Of a DNA stretch of 33,796 nt, positions 21,576 through 31,416 are shown in pieces. The notes under the pieces are model-generated. The model was given only the letters and a program-made list of their open reading frames with translations, ran no database searches and was not told the DNA's origin. The stretch is from Allomesorhizobium camelthorni (lineage in GTDB: Bacteria; Pseudomonadota; Alphaproteobacteria; Rhizobiales; Rhizobiaceae), in assembly GCF_011045125.1 (NCBI RefSeq), contig NZ_JAAKZF010000057.1, positions 1 through 33,796 on the forward strand. Direction: 5' to 3'. The first letter of the stretch is position 1. The number at the start of each line of letters is the position of its first letter. A program made the position numbers and the translations under genes.

Positions 21576-23642
21576 TCAACGGCCTTCGCGGTACCACATC
21601 GAGCCGAGCGCCAGGAGCAGCAGAGCGAGGCCGAAGAAGCCGCCGAACAACGGCACCCGGCTGACCGATTTCAGCAGGCTGTCATTGGTGGTCTTGAGGC
21701 CGATCCAGTCGCGGCCCGCCGCATCGGCCGAGCCGCGCACCGGCACTATGCCGGGCAGCGTCTGGCCGGTCAGCGAGGCGAGCCTGCGCACCGACCCGCC
21801 GCTTTCCTCGGCTGCCGGCCGCAGCACCTCCTCGGTCGAGACCGTGTCGGCGAATTCCGGCGCGTTCACCGGTCCGATATGAGCGAGCGCGGTCAAGTCG
21901 CCATTGGCCACCTGGTAGAGGCCGATCTCGTCGGTCTCGACGCTGCCCGAGAAGATGCCGGGTTCGGCGGCTGTCAGCGGCACGTCGAGCGCCTTGCCCG
22001 ATGGCGTGATGACCTTGGCCGGGCCGGGATCGTCGCTCATCGTCTGGCGGCGTATGTCGAGCACCATGCCGCGACCGCCAGCGGTCAGGCGCTCCTCTTC
22101 GAGATCCGGCTCCTTCATCAGCCAGTGCGCGATGCGCCGGTAGAGCGAGACATGCGGGCCGCCGCCCTCGAAGCCGCGCGCCCACAGCCAGCCCTGGTCG
22201 GACAGGAACATGCCGACGCGGCCTTCGCCCTTGCGGTCGAGCAGAAGCAGCGGCCGCTCGCCGGCGCCCTTCATCACCACCTCGCCCTCGGGCTGCTCGA
22301 TGCCGACCAGCCGGAACCAGCGGCTCCATTTGGGCGGCTCGGCGGCCGAGCCGTCGAGGCCGCGGGTGACGGGATGGCGCTGACCGGTTTCGGTCAGACG
22401 CGGATAAAACGCCTCTTCCACCACATCGCCGGTCGGCATCGCCGGAAGCGCGGCCATCAGCGGCGTGCGGGCGATCGACTGTTCGCCGGCATATTCTGGT
22501 CCGGCAGCTATCAGCAGCGCGCCGCCACGCTCCACATATTCGGCGATGTAGTCGTAGTAGAGGATCGGCAGCACGTCTCGGTGCTGGTAACGGTCGAAGA
22601 TGATCAGGTCGAAATCGTGGATCTTTTCCACGAAGAGCTCGCGGGTCGGGAAGGCGATCAGCGACAATTCGTTGATCGGCGTGCCGTCCTGCTTCTCCGG
22701 CGGCCGCAGGATGGTGAAGTGCACAAGGTCGACCGAGGCGTCGGACTTCAGGAGATTGCGCCAGGTGCGCTCGCCGGCATGCGGCTCGCCGGAGACGAGC
22801 AGCACGCGCAAATTCTCGCGGATGCCGTCGATGATGGCGATGGCGCGGTTGTTTGTGTCGGTGAGTTCGCCTTCGATCGGGTCGATCGCCAGTTCGACGA
22901 TGTTGCGCCCGGCGCTCGGGATCGTCACCTGCAGCGGCGTCTCCTGGCCGATATTGGCGCGCTCGACCGAAACCAACTGGCCGTTGATCGAGACGCGGAC
23001 GTCGACCGAGCCGCGTTCGTTGCCGGTGGCGATGACGCGGTAGGTCATGTCGAGCGGCTTGTCGACGATGCCGAAGCGCGGCGCGTTCTCGAAGCGGATG
23101 CGGCGGTCGCGCTCGCCTTCGTCGCCGGTGATCAGCGCGTGCAGCGGCGCATCGAAGCCGGGGGCTGCCTGCGGCGCGTCGTGGACCTGGCCGTCTGTGA
23201 CCATGATCGCGCCGGCGATGCGCGAGGGCGGCACGTCGCGGAAGGCGCTTTCCAAGGCACCGAACAGGCGAGTCTCGGTGCGCTCGTCGGCGGCGTCGGC
23301 CTGGCCCGCTTCGACCACGCGCACGTCGAATTGCTTGAAGCGCGCCAGCCGCTCCTGCAGCCTGGCGACGGCCTGCGTGGTCTCCTCGTTGCGATTGCCG
23401 ATCTCCTGGCTCTGGCTGCGGTCGACGACCAGGGCGACGACGCTCTGCAGCGGCTCGCGCTCCTCGTCGAGCAGCACCGGGTTCAGGAGTGCTGCGATCA
23501 GCGCCAGCAGCGCCGCGAAGCGGAACAGTGCGCCGCGCTGACGAAACCACAGTCCGGCGAGCGCGATCAGCGTGATCGGAACCAGCACCGCCGCGAGAAT
23601 CGGCCAGGACAGGAGTGGTTCGAAGGCGAGGGAATAGTTCAT
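21576..23642 (-). CDS. vWA/BatB-like membrane protein of the MoxR operon
   Basis: A 688-residue membrane protein, the last gene of the moxR-DUF58-BatA operon. Two hydrophobic helices open it (about residues 12-32 and 40-57), followed by a domain with von Willebrand A metal-site features: DRSQS at 74-78 (DxSxS) and TDG at 149-151. A glutamine-amidotransferase-like segment comes later (IIFDRYQHRDVLPILYYDYIAEYVERGGALLIAAGPEY). The last helix is VPLFGGFFGLALLLLALGSMW at the extreme C-terminus. The topology leaves the large domain between helices two and three, probably in the periplasm. ATG 23642 follows the previous stop after one base (TGATATG); an in-frame ATG 12 codons earlier would overlap the preceding gene. 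Its role is presumed to be assembly or maintenance of envelope complexes with MoxR. Confidence 0.85.
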   Translation of the reverse strand: MNYSLAFEPLLSWPILAAVLVPITLIALAGLWFRQRGALFRFAALLALIAALLNPVLLDEEREPLQSVVALVVDRSQSQEIGNRNEETTQAVARLQERLARFKQFDVRVVEAGQADAADERTETRLFGALESAFRDVPPSRIAGAIMVTDGQVHDAPQAAPGFDAPLHALITGDEGERDRRIRFENAPRFGIVDKPLDMTYRVIATGNERGSVDVRVSINGQLVSVERANIGQETPLQVTIPSAGRNIVELAIDPIEGELTDTNNRAIAIIDGIRENLRVLLVSGEPHAGERTWRNLLKSDASVDLVHFTILRPPEKQDGTPINELSLIAFPTRELFVEKIHDFDLIIFDRYQHRDVLPILYYDYIAEYVERGGALLIAAGPEYAGEQSIARTPLMAALPAMPTGDVVEEAFYPRLTETGQRHPVTRGLDGSAAEPPKWSRWFRLVGIEQPEGEVVMKGAGERPLLLLDRKGEGRVGMFLSDQGWLWARGFEGGGPHVSLYRRIAHWLMKEPDLEEERLTAGGRGMVLDIRRQTMSDDPGPAKVITPSGKALDVPLTAAEPGIFSGSVETDEIGLYQVANGDLTALAHIGPVNAPEFADTVSTEEVLRPAAEESGGSVRRLASLTGQTLPGIVPVRGSADAAGRDWIGLKTTNDSLLKSVSRVPLFGGFFGLALLLLALGSMWYREGR

Positions 23643-23643
23643 A

Positions 23644-26463
23644 TCACTGCCCCAGTCGCTCGAGCAGGATCGGCACATGCACCTGGTCGGATTTGTAGTT
23701 GCCGGTCAGCATGTACATGATGATGTTGACGCCTGCCCGCAGCGCATAGGCGCGCTGCATCGGGTCGGCCGGTACGGTCGGCAGCATGGCGTCGCCATTC
23801 TCGTCGATAGCCCAGGCACCCGCGAAATCATTGGCGGTGATCATGATCGGGGTCACGCCGTCGCCGGTGCGGACCGGCCGGTTGTCGGTGTTCTGCGCCT
23901 CCAGCGAGGCCTCGACCCAGAGCGGGCCGCCGTTGAAGCGGCCGGGAAACTCGGGAAGGATGAAGAACGCCTTGGTCAGAACGTGGTCAGGCGGCACAGG
24001 CTCCAGCGGCGGCACGTTGAGATTGCCGAGGATTTCGCGCAACCGCTCGTTCGCAGGGCTCCCCGAGCCGGAATCAAGTCCAGTCGAGAACTGGTCGCGG
24101 GTGTCGAACAGGACCGTGCCGCCCTGCTGCATGTAGGCGTCGATGCGGGCGATTGCCGCTTCCGACGGCATCGCCGCATTCGGGTCGATCGGCCAGTAGA
24201 TGATCGGATAGAAGGCGAGCTCGTCGGTGGCGATGTCCACGCCGGCCGGCTGGCCCGGCTCCAGCGCGGTCTTTTCGACCAGGAAGCGCGACAGGCCGGC
24301 AAGGCCGGCGCGGCTGATCGAATCGACGCCGGCATCGCCGGTGAGCACATAGGCTAGCCTGGTCGTAGAGATTGCTTCGATGGCCTCGGCGTCGCCGGGT
24401 TTCGCGTCCTGCGCGTCGGCTTGGCTGGCGGGGGCGAAGAGGGCCATGGCCGCGACAAGCAGCGCTGCAACGGAGCCTGAGGTGCGCGCCGCCGGCTTCG
24501 GACGGCGCGTGAATATGCCGCCCATCCAGAAGACAGCGAGCGTGTCGAGCACCATGAGCAGAAGCGCGGCGGCCACGAGCGGCCCTTTCAGGTTGCGCGA
24601 TTCGTCGAAAGCATAGCGCATTTCGGTGACCGGCGCTTCGATGCGCGGGCGGACGAGCGGCGCCAGCACCGTTTCGGCGTCGAGCAGATTGTGGGCGAAT
24701 ACGCCCTCTTCGGTCCCGTAGAGGCCGGGCGGGTTCTCGATCGTCACCGGAACCTTGCCGGTACCGACGGCCAGCGGCCGCGCGTCCGGCGTCGGCGGCA
24801 CCAGCGCGCCATTAGCCGCGATCATGCGATAGGGCGCGAGCGAGCCGGCCTGCCCTTCCGCGCCGGCGGCGGCCGCGCCCTGATTGCGCGATAGCTGCAC
24901 GATGCGACGCAGCATCTCGACGAAACTGCCGGAGATCGGCAGGCTCGACCAGGTGGCTTCGGGGGTGATGTGGAACAGCACGACGGTGCCTTTTTCCCGC
25001 TTGGCTCCGGTCACCAGCGGTGTGCCGTCCGCCAGATTGGCCCAGGTTCGCTCGACAATATCGGCCGTCGGCTCGGCCAGAATTTGCCGGGTGACCGTGA
25101 CCTCGTTGGGCGGAGCCAGATCGGAAAAGGGGCCGGTCGCCGGAAATTCGGTGACCGGCTGCGGTTCGGTCCAGGACAGCGTGCCGCCCAGCGAGCGCTC
25201 GCCCACCCGTAGGCGCACCGGCAGCAATTCCTCGTCATTGCCGGCGGCGGCGAGCCTCGAGCCGGCGAAGCGCACCAGCGTGCCGCCATTCTGCACCCAT
25301 TCGACCAATCGGGCGCGCGCGGTGTCCGGGATGGTGCCGACATCGGCCATCACGATCATCGCCGGCTTCTGTTCGAGAAGCTGCGGTATGGCTTCGGCGA
25401 GATCGGGGCTCGAAGGCTCGACCAGATCGGCGAAGGGTTCGAGCGCGCGGCGGATGTAGTAGAGCGGCGAAAGCAGCGGCTGGGCGCGGTCGGCCTCGGA
25501 CTGCGACAGAAGCCCGACACGGCGGCGCTTGGAATTTTCGTCGAGCACGCGCACCGCACCGGCCTGTGGCTCGCCGTCGATGGCGATGGAGGAAAAGTCA
25601 TTGCGCAATTCGAACGGCACCTGCAGCCGCCCGGTTGCCTCGGCTTCGCCCGCACCGAAGGTCAGCGTGGCGTCCGCGATGCGGCGGCCCTTGTCGTCGA
25701 AGGCTCCCGCCGTGATCTGGCGCATTGTCGGATCGGCGGCGCGGATCGCCGAAATCCTGAAGCCGTCGACTTCATTCTCGGCCGCGGTCAGCCCGATTGC
25801 CGATAGCCGCTCGGGGACAGCCCAGACAACGTTCGCAGCGCCGCCGAGAAGATTGCCGAAGGCCGCTTCGTCGCCCTCGGCGGCGAGCCCGTCGGCCAGC
25901 ACCGCGACGCTGGCGCCCGGCAGGGTTTCAAGAGCGGCGGCGACGCGCGCATAGACGGCGGGACGGTCGACCGGCACCGGCCGCGGCTCCGTGGCGCGCA
26001 GCCTGTCCCGGGCGGCCTCGGCGTCGAACGGCCCGATTTCCGCATTGGGCTTTTCGGCCGTGAAGGCCAGAACGACCGGCACGCCGGTCGAGGCCGCGTC
26101 GGCTATCAGACGCTCCGCCGTGGCGACGCGGCGGTCCCAATCCGGGGCGCTGGCCCAGCCATTGTCGACGACCAGCGCGAGCGCGGCGCCACCGGTCGGA
26201 AGCTTTTCTCGCGGGTTGAACACCGGCTCGGCCAACGCAAGAACAATCAGCGCGGCCATCACCAGCCGCAGCAGCGTCAGCCACCATGGGCTCTGATGCG
26301 GCGTCTCTTCCTTTTTCATCACCCGCGCCAGGATCTTCAGCGGCGGGAAGATTTCCATCTGCGGCTTTGGCGGCGTGAGCCTGAGCAGCCACCAGATGAC
26401 CGGAAGCGCAAGCAGTCCCCAGAGGATTGCCGGGAAACCGAAAGAGAGCGGCAGCCAGCTCAC
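23644..26463 (-). CDS. BatA/DUF4159 membrane protein of the MoxR operon
   Basis: A 939-residue protein. The N-terminus is an aerotolerance-regulator (BatA) type double helix (WLPLSFGFPAILWGLLALPVIWWLL, then LLRLVMAALIVLALAEPVF near residue 65). A vWA-like region follows (ALALVVDNGWASAPDW). Two helices lie near the middle (LVAAALLLMVLDTLAVFWMGG and SVAALLVAAMALFAP), and the C-terminal about 230 residues are the DUF4159 domain (LAYVLTGDAGVDSISRAGLAGL ... FYPIIYWPID ... GGTVLFDTRDQF). The start is taken as GTG 26463, which overlaps the DUF58 stop (GTGA) and gives the family N-terminus; the longer frame from 26583 adds 40 residues that belong to the overlapping DUF58 gene. Probably a periplasm-facing partner of the MoxR ATPase. 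Confidence 0.87.
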   Translation of the reverse strand: MSWLPLSFGFPAILWGLLALPVIWWLLRLTPPKPQMEIFPPLKILARVMKKEETPHQSPWWLTLLRLVMAALIVLALAEPVFNPREKLPTGGAALALVVDNGWASAPDWDRRVATAERLIADAASTGVPVVLAFTAEKPNAEIGPFDAEAARDRLRATEPRPVPVDRPAVYARVAAALETLPGASVAVLADGLAAEGDEAAFGNLLGGAANVVWAVPERLSAIGLTAAENEVDGFRISAIRAADPTMRQITAGAFDDKGRRIADATLTFGAGEAEATGRLQVPFELRNDFSSIAIDGEPQAGAVRVLDENSKRRRVGLLSQSEADRAQPLLSPLYYIRRALEPFADLVEPSSPDLAEAIPQLLEQKPAMIVMADVGTIPDTARARLVEWVQNGGTLVRFAGSRLAAAGNDEELLPVRLRVGERSLGGTLSWTEPQPVTEFPATGPFSDLAPPNEVTVTRQILAEPTADIVERTWANLADGTPLVTGAKREKGTVVLFHITPEATWSSLPISGSFVEMLRRIVQLSRNQGAAAAGAEGQAGSLAPYRMIAANGALVPPTPDARPLAVGTGKVPVTIENPPGLYGTEEGVFAHNLLDAETVLAPLVRPRIEAPVTEMRYAFDESRNLKGPLVAAALLLMVLDTLAVFWMGGIFTRRPKPAARTSGSVAALLVAAMALFAPASQADAQDAKPGDAEAIEAISTTRLAYVLTGDAGVDSISRAGLAGLSRFLVEKTALEPGQPAGVDIATDELAFYPIIYWPIDPNAAMPSEAAIARIDAYMQQGGTVLFDTRDQFSTGLDSGSGSPANERLREILGNLNVPPLEPVPPDHVLTKAFFILPEFPGRFNGGPLWVEASLEAQNTDNRPVRTGDGVTPIMITANDFAGAWAIDENGDAMLPTVPADPMQRAYALRAGVNIIMYMLTGNYKSDQVHVPILLERLGQ

Positions 26464-27377
26464 GCGCGCACCCCCGAAGCATAGCCGCCATCGGCGGTCA
26501 TGAACGCATGCACGCGGACCAGCGCTTCGGAGGCCAGGCGATCGGTGTGGTTGACGGTGAAGCTCCAGCCGAGGCGCTTGCACCAGGCGGCAAGCTCCTG
26601 CCGGCGGGCCGTGTACTGCCAGCGATAGGCTTCGCCCAGCGTCTCAGCACGGCCGGCTGTCAATTTCTCGCCGGTTTCGGGATCGGTGAACTCAGTACGG
26701 CCGGAATAGGGGAAGGTTTCCTCGGCGGGATCAGCCACTTCAATCAGATGGGCCCGCACACCATGGCGCGCCAGAACGTCAAGCCAAGCCATCGTTTCTT
26801 CGATCGGATCGAGGAAATCGCTGGTGATGACGATATCGGAGAAGCGTCGGATGATTGAAAGATCGGGCTTGGCGGCGAGTTCGCTTGCGTGACTAAGGTG
26901 CGAAGCCAGGCGTTCCGCGCCGTTGCGGGCGGTGAAAGGATCGGTAAGGCCCGGCCAGGCGATGCGCTCTCCACTGCGCGACAGAAGCTCGGCCATCGCC
27001 AGGATCAGAACCATCGCGCGCGATTCCTTCGACACGATCGCGCCCGCCGATTTGTAGAGCATCGACGGCGAAGGGTCGGCCCACAGCCAGACCGTATGCG
27101 CGGCCTCCCATTCGCGATCGCGGACATAGGTGTGGTCATCGCGAGCCGAACGGCGCCAGTCGATGCGGGCCATCGCCTCGCCCTCGACATAGGGCCGGAA
27201 TTGCCAGAAATTCTCGCCGATGCCGCGCTTGCGGCGGCCGTGCCAGCCGCCGATCACCGTGTTGACGACGCGGCGGGCCTCGACCAGCAGGTCGGGTACC
27301 AGCGAAGCGCGCAGTCTGGCCCGGGCGAGCGCGTCGCGGGTAGGGACCGGGGAGGAAGCCTCGCCGACACGCGCCAT
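26460..27377 (-). CDS. DUF58 domain protein
   Basis: A 305-residue cytoplasmic DUF58 protein, the usual companion of MoxR ATPases. The signature RPYVEGEAMARIDWRRSAR spans residues 61-79, and a vWA-type metal site DPSPS is at 101-105. The region DIVITSDFLDP fits the later strand of that fold. Its start is four bases after the moxR stop, and its end overlaps the next gene by GTGA, so the operon is tightly coupled. DUF58 proteins are thought to be substrates or adaptors that MoxR acts on, but the client in this group is not known. Confidence 0.93.
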   Translation of the reverse strand: MARVGEASSPVPTRDALARARLRASLVPDLLVEARRVVNTVIGGWHGRRKRGIGENFWQFRPYVEGEAMARIDWRRSARDDHTYVRDREWEAAHTVWLWADPSPSMLYKSAGAIVSKESRAMVLILAMAELLSRSGERIAWPGLTDPFTARNGAERLASHLSHASELAAKPDLSIIRRFSDIVITSDFLDPIEETMAWLDVLARHGVRAHLIEVADPAEETFPYSGRTEFTDPETGEKLTAGRAETLGEAYRWQYTARRQELAAWCKRLGWSFTVNHTDRLASEALVRVHAFMTADGGYASGVRA

Positions 27378-27381
27378 CAGG

Positions 27382-28386
<1,005 letters not shown>

Positions 28387-28401
28387 GCCGCTTCGGTCCT
28401 C

Positions 28402-28428
28402 ATTTGCCTGGAACGCCGGCCGGCAAAT
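28402..28428. promoter_or_regulatory. Inverted repeat upstream of moxR
   Basis: ATTTGCC at 28402-28408 and GGCAAAT at 28422-28428 form a perfect 7-bp inverted repeat 16-42 bases upstream of the moxR start, in the divergent region shared with the DUF1285 gene. It may be an operator or leader hairpin. Nothing else in the sequence supports a specific regulator. Confidence 0.3.
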
Positions 28429-28520
28429 TTCCAGTGCCGCGATTCGCACGTGACGGAGTGCGCCTGAATGAACTTAAATCACTCAATTAGGCTGACAAGC
28501 GGAACAACAGTGACTATTTC

Positions 28521-29156
28521 GTGACGATGGATAATCAAGCGCGATCCGAGAAAGACAGCCTTGCCGCCGCCGGCGACACTGCGGATCTGTCCGCGCTGAT
28601 CTCTCGCGCGACACGCGCGGGCAAGGGGCTGCCGCCGGTTGAGCGCTGGAATCCGGACTTCTGCGGCGATCTGGATATCGAGATCAAGGCCGACGGCACA
28701 TGGTTCTATCTCGGCACCCCGATCGGTCGCATGCCGCTGGTCCAGCTTTTCTCGACGGTGCTGCGCAAGGATGCCGACGGCAAGACTTATCTGGTTACGC
28801 CGGTCGAGAAGGTCGGCATCAGGGTCGTCGATGCGCCGTTCGTTGCGGTGGAGATGAGCGTGACGGGAGAGGGCGACGCGCAGAAAATAACTTTCCGCAC
28901 CAATGTCGGCGATGTTGTGGAGGCAGGGCCAGAACACCCGCTGCGCTTCGTCGACGAGCCCGAGACCGGCGGCCTGAAGCCCTACATACTGGTGCGCGGC
29001 CGGCTGGAAGCGCTGGTGGCTCGGCCGGTCATGTATGAGCTTGTCCAGTATGGCGAAGAGATAGAGGTCGACGGCAGGATGATGTTTGCAGTTCGTTCCG
29101 GCGGTGAGGTCTACCCGATCATGCCGGCGGAAACGCTGAAAAAGCTGAGCGCCTGA
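28521..29156 (+). CDS. DUF1285 family protein
   Basis: A protein of 211 residues (GTG 28521) or 209 (ATG 28527) of the DUF1285 family, whose structures show two small beta-rich domains but whose function is not known. The signature WNPDFCGDLDIEIKADGTWFYLGTPIGR and the C-terminal ARPVMYELVQYGE are typical. The two starts cannot be separated: neither has a strong ribosome binding site. It is the first gene of a three-gene unit with a CoA pyrophosphatase and the CCA-adding enzyme, a fixed arrangement in rhizobia, divergent from moxR. Confidence 0.9.
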   Translation: MTMDNQARSEKDSLAAAGDTADLSALISRATRAGKGLPPVERWNPDFCGDLDIEIKADGTWFYLGTPIGRMPLVQLFSTVLRKDADGKTYLVTPVEKVGIRVVDAPFVAVEMSVTGEGDAQKITFRTNVGDVVEAGPEHPLRFVDEPETGGLKPYILVRGRLEALVARPVMYELVQYGEEIEVDGRMMFAVRSGGEVYPIMPAETLKKLSA

Positions 29157-29158
29157 CC

Positions 29159-29788
29159 GTGGATGCCTTCGTAGCAAAGCCCTATTCCGCGGACGATTTC
29201 CGGCTGCGCGCCGTCGCCGAACGTGCCGGGGACGACGAGGAATACGGCGATCACCGCTTCAATCCGCAACACGGACCTCTGATCCGACGGACCGATCTGC
29301 GCGACGCGGCAGTGCTCGTCCCTGTCGTCGACCATGGCGACGAGGCGACCGTGATCCTGACCAAGCGTGCGGAAAAGCTGCGCAATCATTCGGGGCAGGT
29401 GGCGTTTCCCGGCGGCCGTATCGACCCAACCGATCCGACCCCGGAACATGCGGCGCTGCGCGAGACGATGGAGGAGATCGGTCTCGACGCCGGCCATATC
29501 GAGATCATCGGCCGGATCCCGGATTATGTGGCGGGCAGCGGCTATCGCATCGCGCCGGTGCTCGGCATCGTCCGGCCGGGCTTCCAACTGACCATCAACG
29601 AGCATGAAGTCGATGCCGCCTTCGAGGTGCCGTTGCGCTTCCTGATGGATCCCGCCAACCACCGCCGCGACAGCCGCATGTGGGACGACAAGGAGTGGTT
29701 CTACTACGACATGCCCTATGGCGGGCGAAGGATTTGGGGCGTGACGGCCGGCATCATCCGCACGCTCTATGAAAGGCTCTATACGTGA
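29159..29788 (+). CDS. Nudix CoA pyrophosphatase
   Basis: A 209-residue Nudix hydrolase of the CoA pyrophosphatase (NudL) type, which splits CoA and its derivatives into 3',5'-ADP and 4'-phosphopantetheine compounds with a divalent metal. The group-specific sequence RNHSGQVAFPGGRIDP is followed by the Nudix box, ending REtMEEIGL at residues 101-109 with Glu105 and Glu106 as metal ligands. The start is GTG 29159, two bases after the DUF1285 stop; no in-frame ATG lies before the conserved region. Its end overlaps the next gene by GTGA. Confidence 0.93.
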   Translation: MDAFVAKPYSADDFRLRAVAERAGDDEEYGDHRFNPQHGPLIRRTDLRDAAVLVPVVDHGDEATVILTKRAEKLRNHSGQVAFPGGRIDPTDPTPEHAALRETMEEIGLDAGHIEIIGRIPDYVAGSGYRIAPVLGIVRPGFQLTINEHEVDAAFEVPLRFLMDPANHRRDSRMWDDKEWFYYDMPYGGRRIWGVTAGIIRTLYERLYT

Positions 29789-31053
29789 ACGGGATGACCC
29801 AGATCGCCGGCGCGGACTGGCTCGCCCGGGACGAGCTGCAGCGATTGCTGAAGGCGCTTTCCGCAGATGGCGAGGAGGCCCGCATCGCCGGCGGCGCGGT
29901 GCGCAACGCGCTGCTTGCCGAACCGGTTTCCGATATAGACATCGCAACGACCAACCTGCCGCAAGAAACCGTGCGCCGTGTGGAGGCCGCCGGCTTCAAG
30001 GCCGTGCCGACCGGCGTGGAACACGGGACGATCACAGTGATCGCCGGCGGCAAGCCTTATGAGGTGACCACGCTGCGCGCCGATGTCGAGACGGACGGAC
30101 GGCGTGCGAAGGTGCGGTTCGGGCGCGACTGGAAGGAAGATGCGCAAAGGCGCGACTTCACCATCAATGCGCTCTACGCCGAGGCTGACGGAACCGTGGT
30201 CGATCTGGTGGGCGGGCTGGCCGACATCGAAACGCGGAGGCTGCGCTTCATCGGCGACGCCGAAGACCGCATCCGCGAGGATTATCTGCGCATCCTGCGG
30301 TTCTTCCGGTTTTTCGCCTGGTACGGGACCGGACGGCCGGATGCGGAGGGCGTGAAGGCCTGCGTGCGTCTGAAGGATGGGCTCGACCAGCTTTCGGCGG
30401 AGCGGGTCTGGAGCGAGCTGAAGAAGCTGCTCTCGGCGCCCGACCCGTCGCGCGCTCTGCTGTGGATGCGGCAGGCGGCGGGCGTCTTGACCCGCGTTTT
30501 GCCGGAAAGCGAGAAATGGGGCATCGACGCAATCCATCCATTGATCAGGGCCGAACTGGAACTGGGCTGGACGCCTGATCCGCTGCTGCGCCTGGTGGCC
30601 ATCGTGCCGGCGGATCCCGAGCGGATGGTAGGCCTGGCGGAGCGGCTCAAACTATCGAATGCGGATGCGGATCGTTTGTCGCAGTGGGCGAAGACGGCCC
30701 CCGTCATCTCGACAATGCCGGAAGATGCATTTGCCAGGCTGCTCTACCGGGGCGATCGCCGCGGCTTCATCGACCGGCTGCGATTGGCGCTGGCTTCTGC
30801 GAGGGCGCGCGGGATCGAGGACAACAAGGCCTTGATCGAGGCCGGTGGATTTTCGCGCCTGCTCGCCTATGCGGAGCAATGGCGGAAGCCGGAATTCCCG
30901 ATCAGGGGTCGCGACCTGGCCGGCCTCGGCGTCGAGGATGGGCCGCGCATGGGCGAACTGCTACGCGAGCTGGAAAATCAATGGGTTGACGGCGGCTTTT
31001 CGCAGGATCGCGGCGCGCTGCTGGACCGCGCCGCGACAATGTTGAGAAACTGA
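29785..31053 (+). CDS. cca: CCA tRNA nucleotidyltransferase
   Basis: A 422-residue class II nucleotidyltransferase that adds or repairs the CCA end of tRNAs. The head domain has GGAVRNALL (36-44) and the metal-binding pair Asp50/Asp52 in SDIDIAT; RRDFTINAL is the base-recognition neck motif, and RIREDYLRILRFFRFF is the conserved helix that follows. The C-terminal part is helical and lacks an HD domain. Poly(A) polymerases share these motifs, so that alternative remains, but the order DUF1285-Nudix-CCA favours the tRNA enzyme. GTG 29785 overlaps the Nudix stop (GTGA) and has GAAAGG upstream; ATG 29794 is an alternative start. Confidence 0.92.
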   Translation: MNGMTQIAGADWLARDELQRLLKALSADGEEARIAGGAVRNALLAEPVSDIDIATTNLPQETVRRVEAAGFKAVPTGVEHGTITVIAGGKPYEVTTLRADVETDGRRAKVRFGRDWKEDAQRRDFTINALYAEADGTVVDLVGGLADIETRRLRFIGDAEDRIREDYLRILRFFRFFAWYGTGRPDAEGVKACVRLKDGLDQLSAERVWSELKKLLSAPDPSRALLWMRQAAGVLTRVLPESEKWGIDAIHPLIRAELELGWTPDPLLRLVAIVPADPERMVGLAERLKLSNADADRLSQWAKTAPVISTMPEDAFARLLYRGDRRGFIDRLRLALASARARGIEDNKALIEAGGFSRLLAYAEQWRKPEFPIRGRDLAGLGVEDGPRMGELLRELENQWVDGGFSQDRGALLDRAATMLRN

Positions 31054-31134
31054 TTCAGGCGATTGAGGATTTGAATCAACCGGCTCGCGGCCTGAATCGT
31101 CAAGTCGCCGTAACGGCCTGTTTCAAAACATATT

Positions 31135-31320
31135 TCAGGCTGCGTCGCGGACCTTTTCGATGCGCGACCGGATCGCTTCTATCATCGTCTCGCGAATGAT
31201 CGTTTCGCCGTGCGTTTCGCGCAGATGCTCGACGGCGCGCCGCATGATTTCGGCCTCTTCCTCATGACGCGTGTGCCAGTCGCAGCCGGGGACGAGCGAT
31301 CCGCAGTGAAATTCCTTCAT
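31135..31320 (-). CDS. Small DUF1059 family protein
   Basis: A 61-residue cytoplasmic protein of the DUF1059 type: MKEFHCGSLVPGCDWHTRHE, with Cys and His residues (Cys6, Cys13, His16, His19) that could bind a metal, then HLRETHGETI and a charged C-terminal helix. The function is unknown. ATG 31320 has an excellent ribosome binding site (AAAGGAG, six bases upstream); the in-frame ATG at 31359 adds 13 residues without family resemblance. It is a single gene convergent with cca; the 81-base gap holds a 9-bp inverted repeat (31052-31060/31090-31098) of unclear role. Confidence 0.9.
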   Translation of the reverse strand: MKEFHCGSLVPGCDWHTRHEEEAEIMRRAVEHLRETHGETIIRETMIEAIRSRIEKVRDAA

Positions 31321-31416
31321 CGGTTTCTCCTTTCCTCGTTCTGGCGGGGGAACCAGCATAACATGAAATCGGGCGATAGGTTGCCGAACGAGGCAATTTT
31401 CCCGGTGCGGCTTACG

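Noticed and set aside
20659-21882. A long + strand frame across the carbonic anhydrase
   Set aside because: Antisense to a clear enzyme with all zinc ligands; only the first part near 20692 has independent support through its ribosome binding site.
21879-23720. A 613-codon + strand frame opposite the vWA-like gene
   Set aside because: Shadow of the opposite strand, rich in His, Arg and Asp, with no domain signature.
31052-31098. 9-bp inverted repeat after cca as a terminator
   Set aside because: The loop is 29 bases and no T tract follows; it may be chance.
31381-31400. Hairpin TTGCC-6-GGCAA followed by TTTT as a terminator
   Set aside because: The T tract is on the + strand, where no gene ends nearby; on the minus strand, where the hydrolase ends, no T tract follows the short stem.
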